Positions 1 to 11,446 of a stretch of DNA of 64,000 nucleotides are shown piece after piece. A model generated the notes under the pieces. It saw only the letters and a list, made by a program, of their open reading frames with translations. It was not told the DNA's origin and searched no databases. The position numbers and the translations under genes were made by a program. This DNA is from Silurus meridionalis. Lineage: Eukaryota; Chordata; Actinopteri; Siluriformes; Siluridae. The stretch lies in assembly GCF_014805685.1 (NCBI RefSeq), contig NC_060892.1:4615490-4679489 (forward strand). Reading direction: 5' to 3'. Position 1 is the first letter of the stretch, and the number at the start of each line of letters is the position of its first letter.

Positions 1-198
1 GAGTAAGTGTGTGTTGTGTTGTGTTATGTGTGTGTGTGTGAATATCAGTCCTGATCTCTGCGGTTTATTTCTAAAGTATAATATTTTTCAAAGCGATTCA
101 TAATACATGACAAAAAAATTATAAAAGGTTACTATGGCAACCATCATAAGTTACAGTTTTAGAAAACGTTTTTTTCTATAACACTTCAACTAAATACA

Positions 199-656
199 CT
201 ATAAGGACAAAAGTGTTGGGACACCTGACTTTTCCAGGCATATGTGGTTGCTTCTCAAACTGTTTCTTTAAAGTTGGAGGCACACAATTGTCTTTGGATG
301 CGGTATGATGAAATTTTCCCTTCACTTTAATCAGGAGACCCAAACCTGTTCCAGCACAACAATGCCCCTGTAGGCATGGTTAATGTGGTAAAAGATCTCT
401 TAAGATGTTATAGAGCTCTGAACTCAACTATACTGAACCCCTTTGGGAGGAATGTTAACGCTGACTGCACCCCAGGCCCCCTTATATACCATTACCTGAC
501 TTTACTAACACCCTTTTGGCTGAATGAATCCACACAAAGCTCCACAGGAGAGTGGCGTTTTTAAACTAAATGGGGATTAAAAGTGGACTGAAATGTTAGA
601 AAGAAAGGAACGTACCATTCTTATGTTCAGGTGTCCACATACTTTTGTCTATATAG
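199..656 (+). mobile_element. Tc1/mariner-like non-autonomous element (MITE family 'gggacacctgac')
   Basis: The termini are inverted: left ctataaggacaaaagtgttg and right acttttgtctatatag. The interior (caggagacccaaacctgttc, gctgactgcaccccaggccc) recurs at 7905-8320, 8913-9213, 16289-16546, 49535-49895, 57227-57618 and 63120-63330. Parts read as a decayed Tc1-like transposase C-terminus in another frame. It lies in a ptprs intron. Confidence 0.7.
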
Positions 657-1619
657 CAAATCATTTCTGTGGGTATCTGCATAATTAAAGGGGTACAATT
701 ATAGGAAAATAAGCAACAACTTACTTAATTTTTCTTATGTACCAGTTTTTATTTTTAGTTAAAGAATTAATGGATGATACAACATTTGTAACATGTCTAA
801 TGTTGTGGATCGTCTACGAGGATCTACTTAGTAGAATTAAACAGGAATTCTCTCACTTGCCACCATTTTCCTTTGTCTTCTATAAAGACATTAATAATCA
901 GAGGTGTAAAGAGTACCTGATCAAAGTGTAGACACCTTACTGAAAAACTCAAATCTCAAAGTCACCAATTCCAATATAAAACAAATCTGATTTGAGCAGT
1001 ACTTGATTATTTGACTCATATTGAACATAGGATGCACTAGTCCTCAACACCAAGACAAATGCTAGTAAAAAGCCAAAGATTTGTAAGGTTTTATTTGCTA
1101 AAATGCAAATCAAATTGCACAGCTGCATTAACCAACAACGCAACAGTCTCTTCAACATGCCAGAACGAAATCAAGATCGAAAGAATCGGTCCAAAAAAAG
1201 CAAAGTAGAAAAAGCAATCTTTCAAAAAGGGATCTTCATTTAACAAATACATTTACATTATCATGTCACAAAGTAGGAGAACTATTAGTATTCAATGGCC
1301 ATATACAACGAAAGTAAATCCTTTAGGGTGAAGTAAAAGCAAATATTCAGTGCTGAATGTGATTTGCTGCACCTCTTGCTTTTCTGGCAGAATAAATAAA
1401 CAACGCCAGATAAAGCTGAAAAAAAAATGTAATAAGTAATGGTCATTTTCAATCAAAATATTTTGGAGAAAAAGTACAAAGTATAAATGTAGTTTAGTAG
1501 AGAGTAAAAGTTGCTTATATCTTTAAAACTCTTATCTTATATTAAAACTAGAAAGTAGTCAAAAAAATGGCTTAAATACAGTAAGAATGTACATTGATTT
1601 AAAGACTATACACAATTGG
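657..1619. other. ptprs intron, no recognised feature
   Basis: A/T-rich intronic sequence. I see no supported exon, RNA gene or recognised repeat. Confidence 0.5.
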
Positions 1620-2592
1620 AAATAAGCAGTAGTGGACAGTAACAAAATAAATGTAATTTGTTACTGTACTGAGGTAGCTTTTAGGTCTATCTGTACTTTA
1701 CTTAAGTATTTCTATTTGGGGAGACTTTCACTTTAACGTCACTACATTTAAAAGTCTAATATCTTTTTACTCGACTTCTTTTTGTGAAATCATTTGTTCC
1801 TTTTTATTTGAGTGAATAAAAACTTAAGTGGTCAAACACGCAGCAAGTCACCAATCAGGGACGAGCGCGTGCTCTGTTTTAAACTTGTTTTGATTGGCGC
1901 TTGGTGGCATCTGCTCATCGCCAACATACAGTTCAGCGTCAATTCAACAGCAAGCAGAACATTTCATGAGGAATAAATGATGGAAGAAACTCCTGACTGT
2001 AACTTGCCACAACACCCGTGGCCTTAATTGCGTGATTTTCTTTTAAGTACCGTATTTTCCGGACTATAAGCCACTACTTTTTTCCCACTCTTTAAAGCTC
2101 GCGGCTTAAACAACGAAGCGGCTCATTTGTGGATTTTTCCTGGGTTTTTTCCAGTTTCACAAGCTTCAAGCCAAAAACCTGAACCCCATTAGACCAATGA
2201 AATTTCCGAACGGGTTCAGGTGAACCAATGAAACTCTTTATATTAAATCAGATGCGCTCCCACTGAATCGGGTCGCACCACATCATAAATATGGATGAGG
2301 TTCCTCTGACGTTTGAACTGCCGCTCACTCGGACTGTCTACAGGAACTGCGAATCATTCGTCACGCTGAAAACAACTTTTCACATAATCTAAATTGATTA
2401 AGAAAGAGACTTGTAACAAAAATGATAATAGAAACATTATAGACATAATAAATCATAGTACTTTGGATACTGAAGTACATTTGAAGGCAAATCCTTTTGT
2501 ACTTTTACTCAAGTGAAAGTTTACTTTTACTGGAGTCATATTTTACCTACTGTATCTCTACTTTAACTCAACATGGCTTGTGTACTTCATCC
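1620..2592. mobile_element. hAT-like non-autonomous element carrying a nested repeat
   Basis: The left end cagtagtggacagtaacaaa and the right end with tactttaactcaacatggct followed by gtacttcatccac match the termini at 53971-54495 and the right part of 42300-42720. Shared internal runs include agtacatttgaaggcaaat and gtgctctgttttaaacttg. It is interrupted at about 2045-2395 by another repeat. Confidence 0.55.
2045..2395 (+). mobile_element. DNA transposon-like repeat with 'cgtattttccggactataag' terminus
   Basis: It begins cgtattttccggactataag, a terminus also seen near 26180. Its interior (ttcctgggttttttccagtt, gaaccccattagaccaatga) is the reverse complement of parts of 24395-24940 and 26342-26853. 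The family name is not assigned. Confidence 0.55.
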
Positions 2593-2841
2593 ACAGGTAA
2601 TAAGAACCCACTTTCCGTGTCGTTGAGGAAAAACTAAAAACCAAGTTATATTTTAATGCCTTACCATGTGAAAAAATCTTACCATAGTAACCATAAACCA
2701 TAAAACAACCGCATTAATGAACTAACCGTCTATCCAGTCAGGTCTGTTAGTTCTGAGAGCAAAATAAACAGCTGTAAAACAGCCTGGGTGAGTTTATGGG
2801 ACATGAGACTGGAATTAATTTGTGTTTGTGTGTGTGTATAG

Positions 2842-2967
2842 GAAAAGTGCCATCAGTACTGGCCAGCAGAGCGCTCCGCTCGGTATCAGTACTTCGTGGT
2901 GGACCCCATGGCCGAGTACAACATGCCCCAGTACATCCTCCGAGAGTTTAAAGTTACAGACGCAAGG
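2842..2967 (+). CDS. ptprs: ptprs coding exon (D2 domain, EKCHQYWP...VTDAR)
   Basis: This exon has 126 nt, phase 0 at both ends, and encodes 42 residues from [16 protein letters not shown] to [10 protein letters not shown]. The acceptor is a TG-rich tract ending tatag; the donor is AGG|gtaagc. It is the first ptprs exon in the window. Confidence 0.9.
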
Positions 2968-3656
2968 GTAAGCCTCACAACGTACACACTGTTCAGACTT
3001 TCTAGCACACACACCAGATGCTAATATCTTCCCAAGCCCTTATGCATATTAAAGTAGCTCCGTCATTCTGCATCTTTTATTAATTACTTTTGGGCAGCAT
3101 ATTAATGCGGAACACGAACGTAACCTCAACATTCAAACAGCGGCTTTTTCAGTGCACCTTCAGTTCTATAAAATAAACTGATTATACGTTTCATTTAACG
3201 GGTTCGGATTGAAAACCTTCAGCGTGACTGATTCTCTTTAAAAAAATAAATGCAAAAACAAACTTATACTAATTCTAAAGCATGTTGGTAAATTAATTTT
3301 CTGGAACGTTCATCCTGAGGCCTTTTACACACACTGCAGTATTGCTTCTGTCGGAAAGCATTAGAGATTCTGTGGAGAGTCACACACTTCCACACAGAGA
3401 AAGCAGAATGTGAGAGTCATGTATGGTGTCAATGGTGTAATTGGGATTGGATTATGAGACAGAACCTGTGGAAGCGTAACACCATCGTGTTTAAGATAGG
3501 AGAAGGTTCAGGCTAGAGGAAAGAGAGAGAGAAGATGAGAGGGTCACTGCAGCTACACAGCTGAGACCTAGTCACGTATTTAATCACAGGATTCGACTCA
3601 CTCCGTCCAAAATTCAGTTCATTATATTCACTTATTAAAGTGTTGGGGGCGGTTGG

Positions 3657-3693
<37 letters not shown>

Positions 3694-6600
3694 TGATGGG
3701 AGGGTCACTGCAGCTACACACCTGAGAGAAGAGAGAATGAAGGAAAGTACAGGAGAGTGAGAGTGTGAGACTAAGGAAGAGAGAGAGAATGAGGAAGAAG
3801 GGATCAGTGAGCGAGATGAAGAAAAGAGAAAGTAAGAGAATGAGTGAAGCGATTATTGGTCGAGATGAAAATAGAGAGTGAGAGAATGAAGGAGAAGAAA
3901 TGAGAGGATAAGATAAAGGAGAGTGAGAGAGTAAAGGAGAAAAGATGAGTGGGTGAGATTAATTAAAAAGATTGTAGGTGAAGAGATGAGTAAGTGAGAT
4001 GAAGGAGAAGATGGAATAAAGGAGAAGTGATAAATAGGTAAGATGAAGGATAAGTGATGAATAGATGAAATGAAAGAGAAGTAATGAATTGGTGGAATGA
4101 AGGAGAAGAGATGAATGGGTGAAATGAAGGAGAAGAGATGAATGGGTAAAATAAAGGAAAAGAGATGAATGGGTGAAATGAAGGAGAAGAGATGAATGGG
4201 TGAAATAAAGGAGAAGAGATGAATGGGTGAAATAAAGGAGAAAAGATGAATGGGTGAAATGAAGGAGAAAAGATGAATGGGTTAGATGAAGGAGAGGAGA
4301 TGAATGGGTGAAATGAAGGAGAAGAGATGAATGGGTGAGATGGAGAAGAGATGAATGGGTGAGATGAAGTAGAAGAGATAAATGGGTGAGATAAAGGAGA
4401 AGAGATGAATGGGTGAAATGAAGGAGAAGAGATGAATGGGTGAGATGAAGGAGAAGAGATGAATGGGTGAGATGAAGGAGAAGAGATGAATGGGTGAGAT
4501 AGTGGTTTGACTGTGTTGTGATTTGATCACTCAGTGTGAGTGTAAGCTGAACTCAGGCGCTCTGTATGGGACACTCTGTAAGAGACACTCACACACATTC
4601 CATTTACCTTCTTCTGGCAGAAATCTTCCAAACCTAGCTATGGGAAAGAGTTCAAAGACACTTCACTTTCTTCTCTCTCTTTTTCAATACAATACTAAAT
4701 GGGATTGATGGGTGTGGTTAAAAGTGGGCAGGTCTGAGTTGTACAGATGAGCATGTCTAAATAATGCAGCTGTGTGTAGTAAAGGTGGGAGTGTCAGTTG
4801 TGTAGATAGGTGTGGTAAAGTTCGACATCTTAGAGAGTAAACAGGTGTCCTTGGCTGAGTGGTAAAGTTGGGTGTGTCTGAGTGGGACAGGTGGGCGTGT
4901 CTGAGTGGCTCAGATAGGTGTGGTAAAGGTGGGCACATCAGAGTGACAGATAGGCGTATCTGAGTGGTACAGGTGGTGTACCTGAGTGGACCCAATGGGC
5001 ATGGTAAAGGTGGGCATGCCAGAATGTGACAGATAGACGTGTCTCAGTTAAACAGGTGGGCATGTCTGAGTTGAACAAATAGGCGTGGTAAAGGTGAACA
5101 TGTGAGAATGTGACTGATGGATGAGTCTGAGTGGAACAGGTGGGAGAACCTGAGTGGAACAAATGGGCGTGTCTAAATCAGAATGGCATGTTTGAGTCAG
5201 ATGGGCGTGCTTGAGTGGAATAAATGTGGGACAGGTGGGCATGTCAAAGTGGAACAAATGGCTGTGTTTGAGTCAGATGGGAATCTTTGAGTGGAATAAA
5301 TGTGGAACAGCTGGGCGTGTCATAATCGTACACATGGGCGTGTCTGAGACAGATGGGCATGCTTGAATGGAACAAATGTGGGTAAAATGGGCGATCTTAA
5401 AATAGATGGGCGTGTTTGAAATAGATGGGCGTGCTTGAAATAGATGGGCGTGTATGAGTGGGACAGATGGGCGTGTTCAATTGAAAATACTTGACCACTC
5501 CTATAGAAGAATTATAAATGACATGAATGACCTTCTGTAATATAATTTCACTTTGTTTCTTGAAGCTTTGTACTTTATATCTTTTAGTTTTTTTCAGATT
5601 TTATTTCTTTTTCTCATTCTTTCTATCTCTCTCTCTCTCTCTCTCTCTCTCAGGATGGACAGTCTCGGACTGTGAGGCAGTTCCAGTTCACTGATTGGCC
5701 GGAGCAGGGAGTCCCCAAATCTGGCGAAGGCTTCATCGACTTCATTGGCCAAGTGCATAAAACCAAGGAGCAGTTCGGCCAGGACGGTCCTATCTCTGTC
5801 CACTGCAGGTACAATTCACACATACACACACACACGAACACACACACCCTGAATAAATATATACCCTCGGACTGATGATCATTCCTCGTTCTGGAGGCTT
5901 GAGTGTTGAGTACACACTCCCACACACACTTCTCATAAGCGTGCTTTAAATCTTTTAATGGCATCATCAGACATGATTCTCACACTTCCAGCCCATTAGC
6001 CTTCAGCATCCTCTCTTTTCAGTCTGGATAAGACCGAACTCTCAAAGTCCTATAGCAGCACCATTGCACACGCGACAGCGTTAAACAGCCTACTTTATAA
6101 TAATAATAATAATTACTCTCGTCGCTCTCGCACGCAAAAGAACCCTCCGATGATCAGACAATTAAAGCTATGAACCAAAGCCAGAGACTGCTTTTTACAT
6201 TTCACACCCATCTACTGTAATAATTAACATTTTCTCTGATTCACACAAATAGAAGTCAAATCATCCAAACACTTCTGATGTTTGATTTAAAAGATCTTGT
6301 AGGATCTTGAAGGATCTGTAAGATCTATTTGTTGTGCATGAAGATGTTGAATAAATCATGGTTGCTCTGATCTGATCTATGATGGAACTGGCAGGTGTGA
6401 TAGACACTTTATAAAGTGTGTGTATGCAGGGATGTGATTGCTCACAAAAAGATGATCTCCCAACCCGTATTCTAAGTGCTGTCTCTCTCAGACAGACACA
6501 CACATCGCTTTTGTTTACTCTGGCTCAGGTGGCTCATGTCTCATTTTCCCCATCCATCTCATATCTCTTTCACTCCACTTTTCTACCTCTCACACATCTC

Positions 6601-7396
6601 TATTAATCTACAGCTGCTTCACCCGGTCTTTTCTTCCCACCCAAAATATCAAACCTAACAGAGGCGCCGCTCATTAAATGGCTGAGCGAGTTTAGTGAAA
6701 CGGGAGCATGAATCTTCCTGTTCATGGAGCCTGTCACGTCTCGAAGTCGCCGCGTGTTAAACGGGCTTTGGGGATGCGCGAGAGCGGCTTCAGGGACAAA
6801 CAGCTGCGCAGGTGCCAGACGAACACTGCAGGTTTTTATTAAACGGCAGTTCCGCGCAGCGTCGTTACGTCCAACAATGTTTAACCGTAGTCGTTATGAT
6901 TCATGGCGTGAGGCAGCGGATGTGCAGCGAGCGGAGGTGATGTTCGCTAAGTCAGACCCTTTTTTATGCACCGTTTTCAGCCCCGGTAAACGACAGGGGC
7001 GAAAATAAATCTGTTGTCATAATAGTTATTGCTCCACAACCCGAAGTGTGAGGTGGAAAGAGAATGACTGAAAGATAGAAAGTAAGAGAGAGAAAGAAAT
7101 ACAGAAAAACAGACAGCAAAAGTGAAAGAAACAGAGTGAAAAAGACATAGAGAGAAAGACAAAGAGATAGAAAGAGAGAGGAGAAAGACAAAGAGACAGA
7201 AAGAGAGAAAGACAAAGTGACAGATTGAAAGGAAGACAAAAACTGAAAGAAAAAACAGCAAAAGTGAAAGAAACAGAGTGAAAAAGACAGAGAGAGAAGG
7301 ACAAAGTGATAGAACGACAGAGAGACAGAGAAGGAGAATGACAGAGATAGGAAGAAAGAAAGACAAAGTGACAGATAGAGAGGAAGACAAAGAAAC

Positions 7397-7451
<55 letters not shown>

Positions 7452-10096
7452 AAAAACAGAGAGTGAGAAAGACAGAGAGAAGGACAAAGAGATAGAAAGA
7501 AAGAGAGACAGAGAGGAGAACGACAGAGAGAAAGACAAAGAGACAAAAAGAGAGAAAGAGAGGCAGAGAGAGAAAGACAAAGCAGCAGAGAGAGAGAAAG
7601 ACAGCAAAGGAGAAAGAAAAAGAAACAGTGAAAGAAAGACAGAGTAAAAAAAAGAAGGACAGAGAGATAGAGAGAGAAAGACAGACAGACCACAAGAAAG
7701 AAAGAAAAGGCTTTGTGAGATTGTGTGTGTGTGTGTGTGTGTTATTGGTTATGCTTCGACATGCCTCCCTGTAGAATTGGCACTCAGAGTTGATGGTGAT
7801 TATTTCTTCGATAATCCTCTCAGCGTTCCTGGATCACTGCATGTCTAAAAGTCATTACCGACATCTTTAAAAAAGCTCCTCCCCCTAATATCCCACTGCT
7901 GGGAATCCCCAGGCAATTGTACAGGACGTCTTTGGATGTGGTAGCATGACATTTTCCGTTCACTTGAACTAGCAGACCCAAACCTGTTCCAGCATGACAG
8001 TGCTCCTGTACACAAATCCAGCTCCATAAAGATTTGGGTTAGAGTAGAAGATTTCCTGCGATTGAGCTCTGACCCTCAACCCTAATAAACACGTTCGGGA
8101 TGAATCGGAGCGACACCCCAGGGCTCCTCAATTCACCTACACAAGTACCTGATTTTAATAAATCTCCACAAGCACACTGAACATCTAGTGGAACATCTTC
8201 CCAAAAGAGTGGAGAGTATTATGAGAGCAAATTTTGGAGCGAATGTAGAAAGGGATGTTCACAAAGCACACGCGAACCTTAAACTTAGATGTCCACAAAC
8301 GTTTGTGCATATAGTGTATATCCAGATGTTCTACACAAATGACCACACAAAAACAGGTTTCTTTGGATTTTCACGAGTATTCCATCATCTTCATCTTCAG
8401 TGTAGAGATGATTGTAAAAAGGACTAGATTATTGTCATTCATGAGCATCAGATTTGTTGCTGTCCTGTTTTCACATATCAGATCAATTTGTACATGTTAA
8501 CATGTGTTGAAATATTTTTTTTGCTTGTGTGTGATGCAGTGCTGGCGTGGGGCGGACCGGAGTCTTCATCACGCTCAGTATCGTGCTGGAGCGGATGCGC
8601 TACGAGGGCGTGGTGGACATCTTCCAGACAGTCAAAATGCTAAGGACCCAGCGGCCGGCCATGGTGCAGACCGAGGTGAGAGACACTGTTACAAAAAACG
8701 TCCAAAAGGTTTATTCCATTTATATAATACCTTTCATTCATTCATAGCAAAAATATCTAGACATCATTTAAGTGAGACAAACAAAAAATCTAGAAACTGT
8801 TCTCTCCTTGCAATGTCAGTCTTTGTTAGTTTAGAATCAATTTTATTGACCAAACATCCATGAGCATTCAAAGAATTAGTTTCTGGTTTAGAGTGTAGAT
8901 AAATGATACATTCACTATATGGATGAAGGCACTGGGACAGCTGACTGTTCCAGCCGTATCGGACGTCTTTGGATGCAGTAGCATTACATTTTGTCTTCAC
9001 TTGAACTAGGAGACAGAAGCCTGTTCCAGCATGACAATGCCCCTGTGCTCAAAGCCAGCTCCATGAAGATATGGTTCACATGGGCTAGAGTGGAATCCAG
9101 GATAGTGGAGGTTATCACAACAGCAAATGGGAACTAAGTGTTGGAATTGGATGTTTAGGTAGCATATACTAATCTCAAGGTCAGATGTCCACAAACGTTT
9201 GTCCATATAGAGTACAAAAAGGTACAGTCGGTGTATGCGTGATGGTAGCATTGCATCACCAAGGAGCAGTCGTGAAGTTTAGTATATATACTGTATGTAT
9301 ATTCTATACTAGGGATGTGCATCTCTATAACTGAGGGCGATGCGATTCACATCTGGTACCATACGATACATTAAAGATACATACGAAGCAGCTACCGATG
9401 CGATGTGATACGATTTCGATTCGATTCGACACAATGCGATTGACTGCATTAAAATGCAACGGAAACATAATGCTGTGCAAGTCAATATGGTACCGATAAG
9501 TTTTATTTTTTTTTACTTTTATTTCTTTTGTTCAGACTGACAGCAAATCATAAAACCAGATGTTCTTTTCCTGTTGTGTCTCCAGAAAGTTGCAGCTCTA
9601 CCTCTGCCATGTTAATCTGTATTCTATGTGACTCTCAGAACACGTCTCAGTCTCTGTAGTGTAGTGATGCGTCATATTTACGTAGCATCAGTGAATAAGC
9701 ACAAACTATTTGTCACTTACTAAATAATAAAATTATACTGATAATCGTATATAAATAAACTGATGCAAATATGTTAAAAACAATGCAGCGCGATACAAAT
9801 GCCAACTTGTGTGTTTTTTTAATCGACATGACATTGTTAACTTTTTTACTGATGCAAATCTATAATATAATAATATATTGATATAAAGTATATGACGTTT
9901 TTTTTTTTACAATCCATACTTTTTTTGTATTACTGTACAACCTAAAAGTAGCACAATCTTCTAACCCAGTACTGTTGTGTAATAAAAAATTCATAGACAA
10001 TTTTGTTTGATTTTGCTGTGTCTGCAGGACGAGTACCAGTTTTGCTACCAGGCAGCTCTCGAGTACCTAGGAAGCTTTGATCACTATGCAACGTAA
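2842..10096 (+). CDS. ptprs: Receptor-type tyrosine-protein phosphatase, LAR family, 3' coding part (PTPRS-like)
   Basis: Four exons (2842-2967, 5654-5808, 8540-8675, 10028-10096) join in frame with consensus AG/GT borders to give about 161 C-terminal residues ending GSFDHYAT and a TAA stop. They cover the last part of the membrane-distal D2 phosphatase domain: the [12 protein letters not shown] block, the WPEQGVP (WPD-like) loop, the [10 protein letters not shown] signature P-loop split between exons 2 and 3, and the [17 protein letters not shown] tail. In LAR-type receptors (PTPRF, PTPRD, PTPRS) D2 has little catalytic activity and mainly regulates D1 and binds partners; the protein is a single-pass neuronal adhesion receptor. 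The DEYQFCYQ ending fits PTPRS best from memory; PTPRD is the main alternative. Upstream exons (ectodomain, transmembrane segment, D1) lie left of the window. Downstream tbxa2r and gipc3 fit the human 19p13.3 gene content, which includes PTPRS. Confidence 0.85.
4080..4502 (+). repeat. 27-bp minisatellite, about 15-16 copies
   Basis: The unit is approximately atgaatgggtgaaatgaagg plus agaagag. Copies vary mainly at g/a positions, and one copy is shortened near 4340. Degenerate relatives extend left to about 3850. Because 27 is a multiple of 3, the - strand reads as a repeating nine-residue SPIHLFSFI pattern that has no sign of being a gene. Confidence 0.9.
4730..5480 (+). repeat. Degenerate minisatellite with 'gggcgtgtctgagtgg' core
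   Basis: Irregular tandem copies of a roughly 20-27-base core (agatgggcgtgtctgagtgg and variants) occur over about 750 bases. Period and copy number vary. It lies directly after the 27-bp minisatellite in the same ptprs intron. Confidence 0.8.
5654..5808 (+). CDS. ptprs: ptprs coding exon (D2 domain, WPEQGVP to start of PTP signature)
   Basis: This exon has 155 nt, enters in phase 0 and leaves after two bases of a serine codon. It encodes [20 protein letters not shown] onward to ISVHC. The acceptor is an unusually pure (CT)n tract ending in cag; the donor is GCAG|gtacaa. The WPEQG tetrad in place of WPDHG is typical of LAR-family D2. Confidence 0.92.
5809..7068 (+). other. ptprs intron, unique sequence
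   Basis: It contains a short (CA)n run near 5822, an (AAT)n run near 6097 and a more CpG-rich portion at about 6720-7010. The CpG-rich portion has a 94-codon open frame with no recognisable domain, so no gene is called. Confidence 0.5.
7069..7690 (+). repeat. Purine-rich low-complexity tract (AGAAAGAC-type) with (GAAA)n core
   Basis: About 620 bases of gaaaga/gacaga/gagaaa permutations, with a clean (GAAA)n run at about 7396-7455. Long Ser/Leu/Phe ORFs on the - strand here are an artefact of composition. Confidence 0.92.
7905..8320 (+). mobile_element. Tc1-like MITE copy, 5' truncated
   Basis: Shares gacgtctttggatgtggtag, caaacctgttccagcatgac and the terminal gtccacaaacgtttgtgcat with the other copies. 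Located in the ptprs intron before exon 8540. Confidence 0.65.
8540..8675 (+). CDS. ptprs: ptprs coding exon (PTP signature loop [10 protein letters not shown])
   Basis: This exon has 136 nt. Its first base completes the serine codon, giving [19 protein letters not shown] across the junction with the previous exon. It runs through [20 protein letters not shown] to AMVQTE. The donor is GAG|gtgaga. The intact cysteine-arginine P-loop signature shows that the exon is not decayed. Confidence 0.92.
8913..9213 (+). mobile_element. Tc1-like MITE copy, internally deleted
   Basis: Left end cactatatggatgaaggcac and right end cacaaacgtttgtccatata, with the caatgcccctgtgctcaaag interior. In the last ptprs intron. 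Confidence 0.65.
9308..9900 (+). mobile_element. hAT-like element remnant ('tagggatgtgcatctc' terminus)
   Basis: Begins ctagggatgtgcatctctat and shares the following interior (gatacattaaagatacata, cctctgccatgtta) with the element at 25953-26961. The right end is decayed. In the last ptprs intron. Confidence 0.5.
10028..10096 (+). CDS. ptprs: ptprs terminal coding exon
   Basis: This exon has 69 nt, follows acceptor tgtctgcag, and encodes [22 protein letters not shown] and a TAA stop. GSFDHYAT is the conserved LAR-family C-terminus. DEYQFCYQ agrees with PTPRS rather than PTPRF or PTPRD from memory of the human proteins. Confidence 0.9.
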   Translation, partial: DEYQFCYQAALEYLGSFDHYAT

Positions 10097-11379
10097 AAGC
10101 CATCTCCTTCCCCCCTGCCCAGCGCCCCCTCTACAGCCTCCTGAGCCATAGGAACAACCTGCTTGAAACATTTGAAACAGTGACAACTAGACAAAAAAAA
10201 TCCAACGTAAGAAAAAATAACAAAAAATAACTAAATAAACCCTGCCATGAAAAAACAAAACAAAACTCCAGAGTGTATTTGGTGTCGGATTCCAGAACCA
10301 TCTTTAAAAAAAAATCCAAATTGGACAAGATACCAAGCCGAAGCAGATGCAGGGATCCGTTTTGAAACCAAGTACGTCCTTAATCATGAGATGGAACCAA
10401 AAGTTTTGGCTCAGGCCGCAGGGTGGGAATGATCTATAAGTCGGACCGCTTTGCTTTACCTCAAGTGTTCTGATCCAGAGGATATTATTAATCTATACGT
10501 GGACGTATATCTCCAAACCGATCTTGTAAAGATACCACAAAAATAACAAGCGAGTAAAAACGGGGCGAAAGTTCAGAACTCGCCTACACGTGTGTTTCAG
10601 CGGATGATCGAATGTGGACATGATCTCACTGAGACTGATTGGTGAGCTGATTGGGCTGAGATGCCTCGGTGGGCAAATTCCAGGCTTTTGTGTTGGTGAA
10701 GTAGGCAGGGATTTTTATCTGCGGTCCCCACAAACTCTACAATCTCATCCATTTTACGACGTCAACGCAAAATTGTGCTCATCTTTAAGAAAGCGATAGT
10801 TCTCCAGAAGTCGTTCCAGGTTCTTCTTTTGGGACAGGCTAGCCAATGTCTTCACAACACGCCAATGTAGCTTTGTCTTGAAAGCGTATGGAGGACCGGA
10901 GTGTGACAGTATCTTCAGCCAGGAATGTGAGGACCAAATGACGATCCGATTAATTTTCGGGATAGTCATATACGTTACCTTTCGACTGGCGTTTTCCCAC
11001 TGCCACGAGCCTGGTAGACGTGGACCACCATCATTACCTCCACCACACGCATAGAATCATGGGATTGGTACTCCAATCGGCCAACATGCAACATTGCTTC
11101 GAACCTGGGAAGGCTTTTCTTTGACAAAGCTTACTTTATCTTGTTTGACCAACGAAGATCGTGAACGTTCCTCATGCCAGTCTGCACCCCTGCTCTCGGG
11201 GGCTCCCTGAGCTCCCGGGACACATTTATTGGCGAACACCATTAAACAACATCGGCGAAGAGAAAAACAGCGGTACTTAACGTGCGCGTCTCCGAACTTT
11301 TAACTACGACTTGAACATAAATGTGTGTGACAGGAAGTCAGGAAACTCCTCTTCCTTTGCTTTCTGCATAAGTCAAAAT

Positions 11380-11446
<67 letters not shown>

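Larger units (their letters stand above)
2968..5653 (+). other. ptprs intron with two minisatellite blocks
   Basis: Between two ptprs exons. The first 680 bases are unique; then come a (GA)n run at 3660-3689, a G/A-rich area, the 27-bp minisatellite (about 4080-4502), a second degenerate tandem block (about 4730-5480) and a (CT)n run ending at the acceptor. Confidence 0.6.

Noticed and set aside
4080..4502. CRISPR-like regular repeats
   Set aside because: Units are contiguous with no spacers, in a eukaryotic intron; it is a minisatellite.
4282..4530. - strand ORF of repeating SPIHLFSFI
   Set aside because: Produced by the 27-base minisatellite whose period is divisible by three; intronic, with no gene signals.
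5650..5967. - strand ORFs overlapping the ptprs WPEQG exon
   Set aside because: Antisense shadows of the real exon.
6724..7008. 94-codon + strand ORF in a CpG-richer part of a ptprs intron
   Set aside because: No recognisable domain, splice context or homologue; most likely chance.
6964..7695. Long - strand ORFs (up to 243 codons) of Ser/Leu/Phe
   Set aside because: They come from the purine-rich low-complexity tract, overlap in several frames and have no domain.
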